Shown here piece by piece: positions 7,027 through 13,970 of a stretch of 23,380 nt of DNA. Numbering within the stretch: the first letter of the stretch is position 1; each line of letters starts with the position of its first letter. The stretch covers positions 1 through 23,380 of the forward strand of contig JBJMMD010000030.1 in assembly GCA_045804965.1 (NCBI GenBank). The letters run 5' to 3'. The DNA is from CAVTUU01 sp045804965 (lineage in GTDB: Bacteria > Chloroflexota > Chloroflexia > Thermomicrobiales > UBA6265). The notes below the pieces were generated by a model that worked only from the letters and a program-made list of their open reading frames with translations, was not told where the DNA came from and did no database searches. The position numbers and the translations under genes are program-made.

Positions 7027-9607
7027 ATTCATGTCCACTTTTCGGAATCGGCCCTCGATAACCTCGAAACCAAACGAGGTTCAGAAGTGACAACACGAGG
7101 AACCCAAGAATAGCGATCACGGTTATCGCCGTAATCTGTAATCCCAAACGAAGTGACGCGGGTTCGTATCGCAATTCGACGGTGTGATCACCAGGGGTCA
7201 CCCGAACTCCTCGTAACGCACCGTCAACCAAGTAAAGCGACACGCGCTTTCCGTCCAGGTACGCGTTCCATCCTTTCGCGTACGTCTCGCTGACAACGGC
7301 GATGCCGGAAGCGCCAAGGTGGGTGGCTAAGGTCATAGTGTCGGTTGTTCTCCCGGTTATCTCGACTGTTTCGTTCGTTGGATCAATCGGGATGTCGAGT
7401 TGAGGAACGCGAGACGTATTTCCGATCAAGGCCACTTTTCGCGGGTCTATGCCGCCGCTCGCCAGTAGATCAAGCTGGTCCATTTTCTTTTTAAATTGGG
7501 CTTCATGCACGATCCACGCGCGAGGCAGAACATCACGATTCTCAAATATCCGAATCTGGTCATTCCGAAAGACTTCCGGATAGTGGGTAGAAACCTGGGT
7601 CAGATCTTGACGCGCCTCAGCATTTGAATAGGTATTCGGGATGATGATGTAGCGGACGTTGAGGAGATTCAGCATTGGCGATAGGAGGCCCCCTGGCAAA
7701 ATCTGCGCGTCATGGTACTTCTGACGGCTGCCATTGAGGGCCCTGAGGAAGCGAGAATAGTTCGTCAACTGGACCGGGTTGTATCCCTGCACATCGTTGA
7801 GCCCCAGGCTCATCGCACGCGCGTTCACCAGCAGCGCTTGAGCCTCAGGCAGCCAATACCACTCTCGGTACGTCGCGGGCCATCCAACAAGGCGGGTGCT
7901 TTTATGCTGAAGTGCATCGTCGTATCCGAAAAACCGAAAAATTTCGCCGTTGGTCTGCCGCTGTTGGAGAAACTCTCCGGCTCCACCCGGGTCGGTCGAT
8001 GAGACACTTGCAGAGACGGCCGTTTCAGGAATAGGACCCGTAGGAATCGCCGTGATGAGGTCATCGTGACCGAGTACAGTCGATTCCACGAAGTAACGCC
8101 CTGCTGGTTCCCATATCACCAAGCAGATCAGCAGCACCGCGAGCGCCAAGCGAGCCTTCCTCACATGCAGCGCACACGAATCTGGACTTCGCTGGGCAAT
8201 CCAAGCGAACGAAGCAACGACCACGCACGATGCGACCACGGCGACGATCGTTGCCCAACCAATGACCCGATCGAAGCGACTCAGGAAGAAGATGACGATT
8301 CCCCAAAGGGTTAATTGCGCCACCGCGAGATACTTCGCTCGAGCAGAGGCCGCCCCTTCGTACAAGGCATGAACGGTCGCACCAGCCAGCATTGCCGGGC
8401 CGATCCAAAGGGCAACGACTACGCGGATTGGCACATGAACGTAGAGTGCTTGATAACGCGGGAGGAAGAAGAAGAGTTGGTGGATCCAAGTCGTCTGATC
8501 AAGCGTGAGGATTGAGACGACGAGACTCAAACCGAGAAAGTAGGGAACCGCAAATCTGCGACCGGCTATGAATATTGCTATGGACGCGAGCACGATCGTC
8601 GCGCCACCCAGGTAGTATGGAACGGTGGAGATGTTTTTCCCGTCGCTCATCAGACTGTCGAGCATCCGGGGGATGGTCCAGCCGCGATAGTAATGAGCCG
8701 AACCAACGCCGGAGAAAACGCCGCCCGCGACATTCGTTTCGCTCGCTGCACTAATCCGCGGGAGAAGACCCGCCGCAGCCAGGCCGAAGCCAATCGCGAA
8801 CGAGCTGAAGCCAACGACAGAACACGTCGCCACACGAGTTTTGAAGGCATGCCCATTCACCGGCGAAATAACGGACCGATAAACGATGTAGCTCGCGACG
8901 ACAAGTAGCCCGTTATACGCGCCCTGTCCGACCCATCCGGCGAGCATTTGGCTTATCGCCAGGCCGATCAGACATGACCAACGTACTCTGCCTGACCACC
9001 TCTCAGAGCGAGCGGCAAGCTCCACTCCGAGAAGCGCGACAGGAATCCAGACCGCGAGTTCAATGTGAATGACACAGCAACTTGTGTGATTCAGAAAGGG
9101 ACCAAACTCGTACGCGGCCGCTGACGCCAGACTACCAAGCACGCCCAACCTTAGGAGGCGAGCGAAGGCATATGTTGAGACGCCGGCCAAGACAAAGTGG
9201 AAGATCAGGAGTAGCTGATAAGCCAGGACAGGTGGAAATAACGTAAACAGGATCATCACCGGCAGATACATCCAGCCCGACTGGGGGTCTCCGGCGAACG
9301 GCGCGCCCGACATTTGATCGGGGTTCCAACCTGGAATGTCGAAGTGCCGTAGATGCTCGCCCAAGAACCCGTACCACGGCATGTAGAAGGTCGTCACATC
9401 GAGATACGTAAGCGCGTTCCAATGCCAAAGTCGCTGCCAAACTATGAGCACGGTAACGGCAAGGAGAGAGAAAAGCGCAAGGCAGTCGGAGCGATGACTA
9501 ACGAGCGCATCGATTAAGCGAGTCGACAGACTCTCAGTCTGACTCTTCGCTGCGTCTCTGGCGGGCTCACCGACAACGGTTGAGCCACTTGGGACAGCCT
9601 CGTTCAC
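7025..9607 (-). CDS. YfhO-family large membrane protein
   Basis: This is an 860-residue multispanning protein of the YfhO family (GT-C-like membrane proteins thought to act in surface glycan or lipoteichoic acid modification). After about 40 soluble residues and one helix comes the extracytoplasmic motif YLDVTTFYMPWYGF, then PGWNPDQMSGAPFAGDPQSG, which is typical of the family. About a dozen hydrophobic segments follow, then a soluble C-terminal part with GWNAYLDGKRVSLY and VRVTPGDHTVELRYEP, and a final helix. The start is uncertain: GTG 9607 is the only good candidate before the first helix and has no obvious ribosome site. The upstream DNA is a remnant of a paralogous gene that stops 6 bases before, so the two were probably a tandem pair. 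GC and codon use are less extreme than in neighbouring genes. Confidence 0.85.
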   Translation of the reverse strand: MNEAVPSGSTVVGEPARDAAKSQTESLSTRLIDALVSHRSDCLALFSLLAVTVLIVWQRLWHWNALTYLDVTTFYMPWYGFLGEHLRHFDIPGWNPDQMSGAPFAGDPQSGWMYLPVMILFTLFPPVLAYQLLLIFHFVLAGVSTYAFARLLRLGVLGSLASAAAYEFGPFLNHTSCCVIHIELAVWIPVALLGVELAARSERWSGRVRWSCLIGLAISQMLAGWVGQGAYNGLLVVASYIVYRSVISPVNGHAFKTRVATCSVVGFSSFAIGFGLAAAGLLPRISAASETNVAGGVFSGVGSAHYYRGWTIPRMLDSLMSDGKNISTVPYYLGGATIVLASIAIFIAGRRFAVPYFLGLSLVVSILTLDQTTWIHQLFFFLPRYQALYVHVPIRVVVALWIGPAMLAGATVHALYEGAASARAKYLAVAQLTLWGIVIFFLSRFDRVIGWATIVAVVASCVVVASFAWIAQRSPDSCALHVRKARLALAVLLICLVIWEPAGRYFVESTVLGHDDLITAIPTGPIPETAVSASVSSTDPGGAGEFLQQRQTNGEIFRFFGYDDALQHKSTRLVGWPATYREWYWLPEAQALLVNARAMSLGLNDVQGYNPVQLTNYSRFLRALNGSRQKYHDAQILPGGLLSPMLNLLNVRYIIIPNTYSNAEARQDLTQVSTHYPEVFRNDQIRIFENRDVLPRAWIVHEAQFKKKMDQLDLLASGGIDPRKVALIGNTSRVPQLDIPIDPTNETVEITGRTTDTMTLATHLGASGIAVVSETYAKGWNAYLDGKRVSLYLVDGALRGVRVTPGDHTVELRYEPASLRLGLQITAITVIAILGFLVLSLLNLVWFRGYRGPIPKSGHE

Positions 9608-9613
9608 GTGCAG

Positions 9614-9883
9614 TCAGCCGACGGCAAGAAGGCTCCAGCTCTTGGAGCGAATGGAGCCACATCCGAAGGTCGATATTGAAATTGCGACTCCGGCCGCGGC
9701 CGCGAATTCCCAAGCACCGATCGCAAGGGTGAGAAGCGCGGTTGCCAACGTAATGGCAATACCGATTCACAACGATGTCGGCTCATACCTGAACTCAATC
9801 GTGTGGTGGCCAGCCGAGACCGGAACCCGTCGCATCACATCGTTGGCGACTATGACTTCCGGGCGCTTGCCATCAATATACGC
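9614..9883 (-). pseudogene. Remnant of a second YfhO-family gene
   Basis: Minus-strand translation from 9883 gives AYIDGKRPEVIVANDV..., then VPVSAGHHTIEFRYEPTSL, which aligns with the C-terminus of the intact YfhO protein (AYLDGKRVSLYLVDG..., VTPGDHTVELRYEPASL). A TGA at 9769-9767 stands where the intact protein has Arg (CGA to TGA is the simplest change). The frame then continues IGIAITLATALLTLAIGAWEF, a plausible last helix, to a TGA at 9616-9614. Homology is lost upstream of 9883. This is a truncated, stop-containing copy of a tandem paralogue. Confidence 0.75.
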
Positions 9884-9991
9884 TCACATACGGGATCGTC
9901 GCCCATTTACATTGATTCGTCCATTGGATCGCAGCGCTGCTTCCATACAGCTCGTCATTTTGAGGTATCCCACATCGATCCGACAATGTCG

Positions 9992-10019
9992 ACGACCGCG
10001 CCGGGTGCGGCGCGGTCGT
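9992..10019 (-). repeat. Second copy of the YfhO 3' hairpin
   Basis: ACGACCGCGCC (9992-10002) pairs perfectly with GGCGCGGTCGT (10009-10019) around a 6-base loop. Arms and loop match the hairpin at 6997-7026 in the same orientation except for one loop base. It sits upstream, not downstream, of the YfhO remnant on that strand, so it probably marks the 3' end of a further, now lost, copy. Confidence 0.55.
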
Positions 10020-10164
10020 TCCTCATCTCGTATTGGACTGGTGTCCGTTGCTTGATGCGATCTGGCTTTCCACCCGATTCAGACTTCGGTTCGATGGTGC
10101 ACGCGCGCCGTTGTGGCGCGAAGTGCGGGGTTCTTCTGCCTCTAGGAAAGCCGGTTCAGGTGTT

Positions 10165-10185
10165 GGCCCCGCGGACATCGGGGCC
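10165..10185. terminator. GC-rich hairpin after the leader ORF
   Basis: GGCCCCG (10165-10171) pairs perfectly with CGGGGCC (10179-10185) across a 7-base loop. On the plus strand it is followed by TTATCTGT; on the minus strand by AACACC. A T-tract is lacking in the direction of the leader ORF, so terminator activity is uncertain. Confidence 0.4.
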
Positions 10186-10233
10186 TTATCTGTCGACCTG
10201 CCATACTCCCCACAGGATGCGATTCGCTCGCAT
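10186..10233 (-). CDS. Putative leader peptide MRANRILWGVWQVDR
   Basis: ATG 10233 is preceded, 7 bases upstream, by GGAGGG (10246-10241). It opens 15 codons with Trp at positions 8 and 11 and stops at TAA 10188-10186. A perfect GC hairpin begins at the very next base. A short peptide with repeated Trp followed immediately by a hairpin is the layout of an attenuator leader. However, no tryptophan gene lies downstream, only the YfhO remnant, and no alternative antiterminator fold was worked out. It may be chance. Confidence 0.3.
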   Translation of the reverse strand: MRANRILWGVWQVDR

Positions 10234-10563
10234 AGGTGAACCCTCCGAGTACCGCTGAACTTGGGCGAACGATTCGGCGAACGCAGCAGTTGCTCTGGCG
10301 AACAACCGTGACACGGAAAGCCCGAGTCATCCAAAGATCTAGTCTTTGCGATGATGGAGCTTCGTTCCCTGTCGAGACCTCCTACCGAACCGTTCCGCCA
10401 TTTGCGGTAGCTCACCTCATTGTTAGCACCACTTTCGTCGTCTGTCAAACTGAACAAAAGTACGGTTCCACTATATGATCGGACACGTCGATGTGAAGTC
10501 TTGGCGAACCTCGCAATAACGCGGCAAACCTTCGCGGACGAGGACCCGACAATACCGCGGTGT

Positions 10564-10960
10564 TCATCCAAGGTGAGCCAGCGGTGAGTAAACCGCATGA
10601 ACGAAGTCGCCACGGGCGTCGTCCGGCGTGATCGCCCGGAAGGCGGCGTAGATCGGCTCTGCGAACGTCTCAGGCGATCGGGCCGCCAACGTGTGCGATC
10701 GGGTCTGGAGCTTGGTGAAGGCCTCCTCAACCTGGTTTAGATCGGGCGACTAGCCCTGCAGCAGCCACAGCCCGTCCCCCGCGCCTCGATCAGCGCCTGG
10801 CTGCGTCCGCGTGGCCAGCGCGCATGTCTGCTGGCGGAGCTGCAGTCCGGCTTGACCGTCGCTCGCCCCACCCCGAACACCCGCGCGGCCGTGCTCCGGG
10901 ACATCCCCCGTCGATGGCAGCAATGATCCGCAGTCGGAGAGCCCCGGAGTTAGCTTTCAT
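10564..10960 (-). pseudogene. Decayed IS630-family transposase
   Basis: The N-terminus reads MKANSGALRLRIIAAIDGG. Then, after a one-base frameshift in a G-run, it reads MSRSTAARVFGVGRATVK, a helix-turn-helix typical of IS630 transposases. The middle, including most of the DDE catalytic domain, is missing. The C-terminus resumes as ALIEARG, then SPDLNQVEEAFTKLQTRSHTLA and ends YSPLAHLG at TGA 10566-10564. The codon before SPDLN is TAG where the family has Tyr, so there is also a nonsense change. Deletion, frameshift and stop make this clearly inactive. No terminal inverted repeats could be matched across the remnant. Confidence 0.8.
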
Positions 10961-11317
10961 GCCTCCACTGTCGCACCCGGCTGAACTCCCAGGCACAACC
11001 GCACTGATTAGGCAATGCGTTGCTCCTCGCCGCGGCGACGCGGTTCAACGCTGAGGTTCGCGCTTACGAATTCTCCAGCAGTGCCGCTGCCCTGGGCTGC
11101 GACGCCACCTCGAAACTGCCATTGCTGCGGTCCGCCGCCTTTCCGACGACCTGGAAATCTCCGCCAATCTGCACGCCATCGGAGTCGAGCGCCTGTGCCA
11201 CCTGATCTCCGGCCCTGTCTCGATGGCGGACCTTGAGGCTCTCCTCCGCGACGCCTGGGCTAGAGACAGAGAGCACGTGACGCCAGACCAACGCCTCCCG
11301 CATTCGCGGGAACTGAC
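10961..11317. other. Intergenic stretch beside the IS remnant
   Basis: Bases 10961-10997 are the upstream end of the IS630 element, shared with a solo fragment at 13851-13902. Beyond this, a plus-strand frame without any early ATG is open from 11055 to TAG 11334-11336. Its translation, including HLETAIAAVRRLSDDLEI and GPVSMADLEALLRDAWARD, looks somewhat protein-like and may be a truncated gene tail. I do not recognise it confidently. The frame overlaps the 3' end of the DUF2182 gene on the other strand. Confidence 0.3.
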
Positions 11318-12112
11318 TTACGCGGCGACGGCGTAGAGCACCCCGAGAGCAACCAGCACGCCGGACGACGCCACGATCACGCGCGGCGATGGAACGGGCG
11401 CAAGCTTGTACACCAGGACGACCGCGGCGAGCACAATCATCCAGACCAGATTGGCCATGCCGATGAGCACCATTGCGACCATCAGTCCGGCGCTGCATCC
11501 GAGGCAGCTCAACCCATAACGAGCACCTGCCACGACCGCGCTGCGCATCACGTTGAACGGCAGCGGCCCGTGGAGCGCGCATCGCTCGCGGCACAACGCC
11601 TCACTCGCCCGCTTGACGGGAGTCAATGCGTACAAGCCGGCGATGACGAGGGCAGCTCCGCCAACGCGTCCCTGGTTGGACCACGGCATACCGAGGGCGT
11701 TGTAGAGCATGTAACAGACGACGCCAAATGCCAGCCACACGCCGAGATAGGTGGCGCCAAGCAAAGCCGTAGCGGCCCTCCACCTTCGTCGGCGCTCTGT
11801 GTTTTGAGCGAACGCGAACAGGAGTGGGAGTGCCGATGGGATCATCATTGCGGCCATCATCACCGTCCAGGTCGCGACGAATGGGCCAAACGCGCCAAGT
11901 CCCATGGCCATGCCGTCCATCGAGCTCATCCGCGCGATCGTGAACGCCCACGCGAGGGCCGCGACGATGAGAAACAGGAGCGCGATCAGGGCCGGAGCGG
12001 CGATCTCCTGGGGACCGTCACCGGTCTGAAAGAGGCGGCAGGCTGGACAGAATCCACGCCGCCGCGACGTTTTGATCAGCCCGACCGCGGACAGCATCTG
12101 CGCGGGCGACAT
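11318..12112 (-). CDS. DUF2182 integral membrane protein
   Basis: This 264-residue protein belongs to the DUF2182 family, annotated as predicted metal-binding integral membrane proteins. It has about six to seven hydrophobic segments. Family motifs are visible: TWTVMMAAMMIPSALPLLFAF, YLGVWLAFG, ALTPVKRASEALCRERC and GARYGLSCLGCSAGLMVAM. The Met- and Cys-rich motifs suggest metal coordination, but this is inference. A CPAC pair lies near residue 22-25 in the cytoplasmic N-terminus. I chose ATG 12112 because it overlaps the stop of the DUF899 gene (TGATG), giving translational coupling; an upstream in-frame start would lie inside that gene. Confidence 0.85.
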   Translation of the reverse strand: MSPAQMLSAVGLIKTSRRRGFCPACRLFQTGDGPQEIAAPALIALLFLIVAALAWAFTIARMSSMDGMAMGLGAFGPFVATWTVMMAAMMIPSALPLLFAFAQNTERRRRWRAATALLGATYLGVWLAFGVVCYMLYNALGMPWSNQGRVGGAALVIAGLYALTPVKRASEALCRERCALHGPLPFNVMRSAVVAGARYGLSCLGCSAGLMVAMVLIGMANLVWMIVLAAVVLVYKLAPVPSPRVIVASSGVLVALGVLYAVAA

Positions 12113-12840
12113 CAGTCGGGATACTCGTCGTGGCGCCGAACCCACTCGCCCAGTCCCCCTGGCCCTTCGTCGCGTCCCTTTGGAGTTAGGTCGATGTAGT
12201 GGTAGGCGACGTTCAACATGTCCAGTCCACGCGTGTAGGTGGAGTAGGTGTGATGGATGTTGCCGCCGTCTTTGAGAAAGACGCTGATGCCCGGCCCCTC
12301 GGACCCCGACACCGGACTCATCTGGTAGTTGTATTCCGCTTTGCCCGCCTTCACCTCCTCGGGCGTGAACGACACGTGATAGTCGAAGTTGAAGTCGCTA
12401 CCCGCAGAGGAGAACCAGGGAAAACTCCAGCCCATTCGTTTCTTATAGGCCGCAATCGCCGGATACGGGGCCAACGAGACGGCCGACATCGTAATGTCGC
12501 GGTGGTTCAAGTGGACGGTGATCCCGTTGAAGTTGTCCATCCACCACGAGCACGCATAGCAGGCAGCGTCGGCGGTCCAGGTCGTCTCCGGTCCGGCCGT
12601 GTCGGGATTGAACATCGCGTGGTAGATCACGAGCTGACTGCGTCCCTCGAAGAGGTCGGCCAGGGAGGCCTTGCCATGCTCGCCCTCGAAGGTGTAGTCC
12701 TTGTCCACGAGCTCCCATGGCAGCTCGCGGCGCTCGCGACTCAACTGATCGCGCAGGTGCGTGAACTCCTTTTCTTTCGCCAGGTGCTTCTTGCGAGCCG
12801 CCACCCACTCGTCGTGTGCGACCACCTTGTGCGCTGCCAC
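12112..12840 (-). CDS. DUF899 thioredoxin-like protein
   Basis: This 242-residue protein is of the DUF899 family, predicted to have a thioredoxin-like fold. Typical stretches are VVAHDEWVAARKKHLAKEKEFTHLRDQLSRERRELPW, FEGRSQLVIYHAMF, ACYACSWWMDNFNG and FSSAGSDFNFDYHVSF. The CYAC segment could be a redox pair, though this is not established. The start is GTG 12840, with AAGGAGG 5 bases upstream on the minus strand. It is the first gene of a two-gene operon with DUF2182 and lies divergent from the SRPBCC-ArsR operon. Its TATACT -10 box (12927-12922) is flanked by the two palindromes proposed as ArsR operators. Confidence 0.9.
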   Translation of the reverse strand: MAAHKVVAHDEWVAARKKHLAKEKEFTHLRDQLSRERRELPWELVDKDYTFEGEHGKASLADLFEGRSQLVIYHAMFNPDTAGPETTWTADAACYACSWWMDNFNGITVHLNHRDITMSAVSLAPYPAIAAYKKRMGWSFPWFSSAGSDFNFDYHVSFTPEEVKAGKAEYNYQMSPVSGSEGPGISVFLKDGGNIHHTYSTYTRGLDMLNVAYHYIDLTPKGRDEGPGGLGEWVRRHDEYPD

Positions 12841-12898
12841 TCAAGCCTCCTTACCTTCCACGATTGCAACCTTCCGGAGCCGTGCGGTTAGACTGCAT

Positions 12899-12922
12899 TG
12901 CAACCGAAACCAATCGGTTGCA
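12899..12922. promoter_or_regulatory. Operator-like palindrome 1
   Basis: TGCAACCG (12899-12906) and CGGTTGCA (12915-12922) are perfect inverted arms with an 8-base spacer. The site abuts the TATACT -10 box (12927-12922) of the DUF899 operon. A further half-site TGCAACC occurs at 12865-12871. The same TGCAAC/GTTGCA arms recur in palindrome 2. Confidence 0.65.
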
Positions 12923-12945
12923 GTATACCTGTGTTTGCCGCTTAC

Positions 12946-12965
12946 CTGCAACTATTGGGTTGCAG
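12946..12965. promoter_or_regulatory. Operator-like palindrome 2
   Basis: CTGCAAC (12946-12952) and GTTGCAG (12959-12965) are perfect inverted arms around TATTGG. On the minus strand it overlaps a -35-like TTGCAG (12951-12946), which stands 18 bases from TATACT. A dimeric repressor bound to both palindromes would cover the divergent promoters. Confidence 0.65.
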
Positions 12966-12985
12966 AGTTGTGCCGGGAGGTCGTC

Positions 12986-13420
12986 GTGGAGGTCCCTGAC
13001 TCGATTGAACGCGAACTGATCTTGCCGGTGCCGCCGGAGCGCGTCTGGGCTGCACTGACTCGACATGACCAGCTCAGCGCCTGGTTCGGGACGCAGGCGA
13101 CCATCGATCTGCGGCCAGGCGGAGAGGTTATCTTTACGTGGGACGGCTCGACTGGACCATCCGGGATCAATCGTGGCGTGATCGAGGTGGTTGAGCCCCC
13201 GAAGCGCTTCGCCTTTCGCTGGCAATCCAGCTCGGACACCGTACAGATGACGCGAGTTGAGTTCACGCTGGAGCCTCATACTGACGGCACACGTCTGCGC
13301 CTTGTCGAGTCAGGCTTTGCCAGCTTGCCGCCCGAGCTCCGCGTCGGCTGCCACGAGAGCAATACGCGCGGTTGGCAGCATGAGCTGGGCGAGCTGGCAC
13401 AGTATCTGGCCGTGCGCTGA
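12986..13420 (+). CDS. SRPBCC (AHSA1-like) domain protein, second cassette
   Basis: This 144-residue SRPBCC protein has IERELILPVPPERVWAALTRHDQLSAWFG, GGEVIFTWDG, GVIEVVEPPKRFAFRW and a C-terminal TRGWQHELGELAQYL helix. The family binds small hydrophobic ligands; its partner here is unknown. GTG 12986 follows GGGAGG (12975-12980) by 5 bases. The frame is open about 225 bases further 5', but that would run through the palindromes and promoters. The TGA overlaps the ATG of the following arsR gene by one base (TGATG), so the two are coupled. The gene order is reversed compared with the cassette at 6078-6845. Confidence 0.88.
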   Translation: MEVPDSIERELILPVPPERVWAALTRHDQLSAWFGTQATIDLRPGGEVIFTWDGSTGPSGINRGVIEVVEPPKRFAFRWQSSSDTVQMTRVEFTLEPHTDGTRLRLVESGFASLPPELRVGCHESNTRGWQHELGELAQYLAVR

Positions 13421-13749
13421 TGGAGGCTCCCGACGCGGTTTTCGCCGCGCTTGCTGATCCGACCCGCCGCCGCGTGTTGCGCCTGGTAGCCGAGCGGGGT
13501 CCGACATCGGCAACGCGCCTCGAGCGTGAGCTGCCGGTTACTCGCCAGGCGATCGTGAAGCACCTGATTGTGCTGAGCCGAGCCGGCCTCGTCACCGGCC
13601 AACGCACGGGCCAAGAAGTCCGTTACGCGCTGGTGTCGGAGCCGCTGGATGACGTCTCGGCATGGATTGCCGAGATTGAGTCGCGCTGGGACGAACGGCT
13701 GGCGCGGCTGCGTCAGGTCGTGCTCGACCAGGAGACAGAGAGAACCTGA
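13420..13749 (+). CDS. ArsR-family transcriptional regulator (second cassette)
   Basis: This 109-residue winged-helix regulator has DAVFAALADPTRRRVLRLVAERGPTSATRLERELPVTRQAIVKHLIVLSRAGLVTG and a wing GQEVRYALV. No Cys metal ligands are visible. It is translationally coupled to the SRPBCC gene. The two palindromes upstream of the operon are its likely binding sites, which would let it control both this operon and the divergent DUF899-DUF2182 genes. Ligand unknown. Confidence 0.9.
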   Translation: MEAPDAVFAALADPTRRRVLRLVAERGPTSATRLERELPVTRQAIVKHLIVLSRAGLVTGQRTGQEVRYALVSEPLDDVSAWIAEIESRWDERLARLRQVVLDQETERT

Positions 13750-13830
13750 GCGGATCGCTGTGCGCCGCCACCGGCGTATCCTGACCCCCGCCGGCCTCGT
13801 CGTCGAGGCACGGGAACAGAAGGCGACGGC

Positions 13831-13848
13831 GGCGCTGGCAGCAGCGCC
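13831..13848. terminator. Possible hairpin after the arsR gene
   Basis: GGCGCTG (13831-13837) pairs with CAGCGCC (13842-13848) with a 4-base loop, 82 bases after the arsR stop. There is no T-tract. It lies next to the IS fragment and may be part of it. Confidence 0.3.
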
Positions 13849-13850
13849 GC

Positions 13851-13902
13851 GGAATTGGCTTTCATGCTCCCAGGGTCGCATCCGGTTCAACTCCTCGGCA
13901 CA
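13851..13902 (-). mobile_element. Solo end fragment of the IS630-type element
   Basis: These 52 bases align without gaps to 10946-10997, about 41 of 52 identical by eye. They cover the first codons of the transposase (MKAN on the minus strand) and the DNA just upstream. Nothing else of the element follows, so it is a relic of a second, older insertion of the same IS type. Confidence 0.6.
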
Positions 13903-13970
13903 TCGCGGCAGGTCGCCAAAACACATTGCGGCCCCCGTTTCTGCCAAACCCGACTGTGCGAGCCCGGGCG

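Larger units (their letters stand above)
9884..10563. other. Decayed intergenic stretch with leader-like signals
   Basis: No intact gene is supported. On the minus strand I see a possible promoter (TTGACA 10448-10443, 17-base spacer, TAACAA 10425-10420). A folded stretch follows at 10382-10409 (CTACCG pairs with CGGTAG around an inner CCGC/GCGG hairpin). Then come a 15-codon ORF with a ribosome site and a GC-rich hairpin (listed separately). Open frames of up to 235 codons here have Arg/Ser-rich, non-protein-like translations. The likely origin is the 5' region of a decayed operon feeding the YfhO genes. Confidence 0.35.

Noticed and set aside
10190..10410. T-box or other known riboswitch on the minus strand
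   Set aside because: I looked for the T-box AGGGTGGNACCGCG element and the conserved cores of TPP and cobalamin riboswitches and found none.
10023..10730. A 235-codon minus-strand open frame
   Set aside because: Its translation is Arg/Ser/Thr-rich with no motifs, and it runs across the IS630 relic, the possible promoter and the leader hairpins; it is a chance frame in GC-rich DNA.
12761..12985. N-terminal extension of the second SRPBCC protein
   Set aside because: It would translate the operators and the start of the divergent gene; GTG 12986 has GGGAGG at the right distance.
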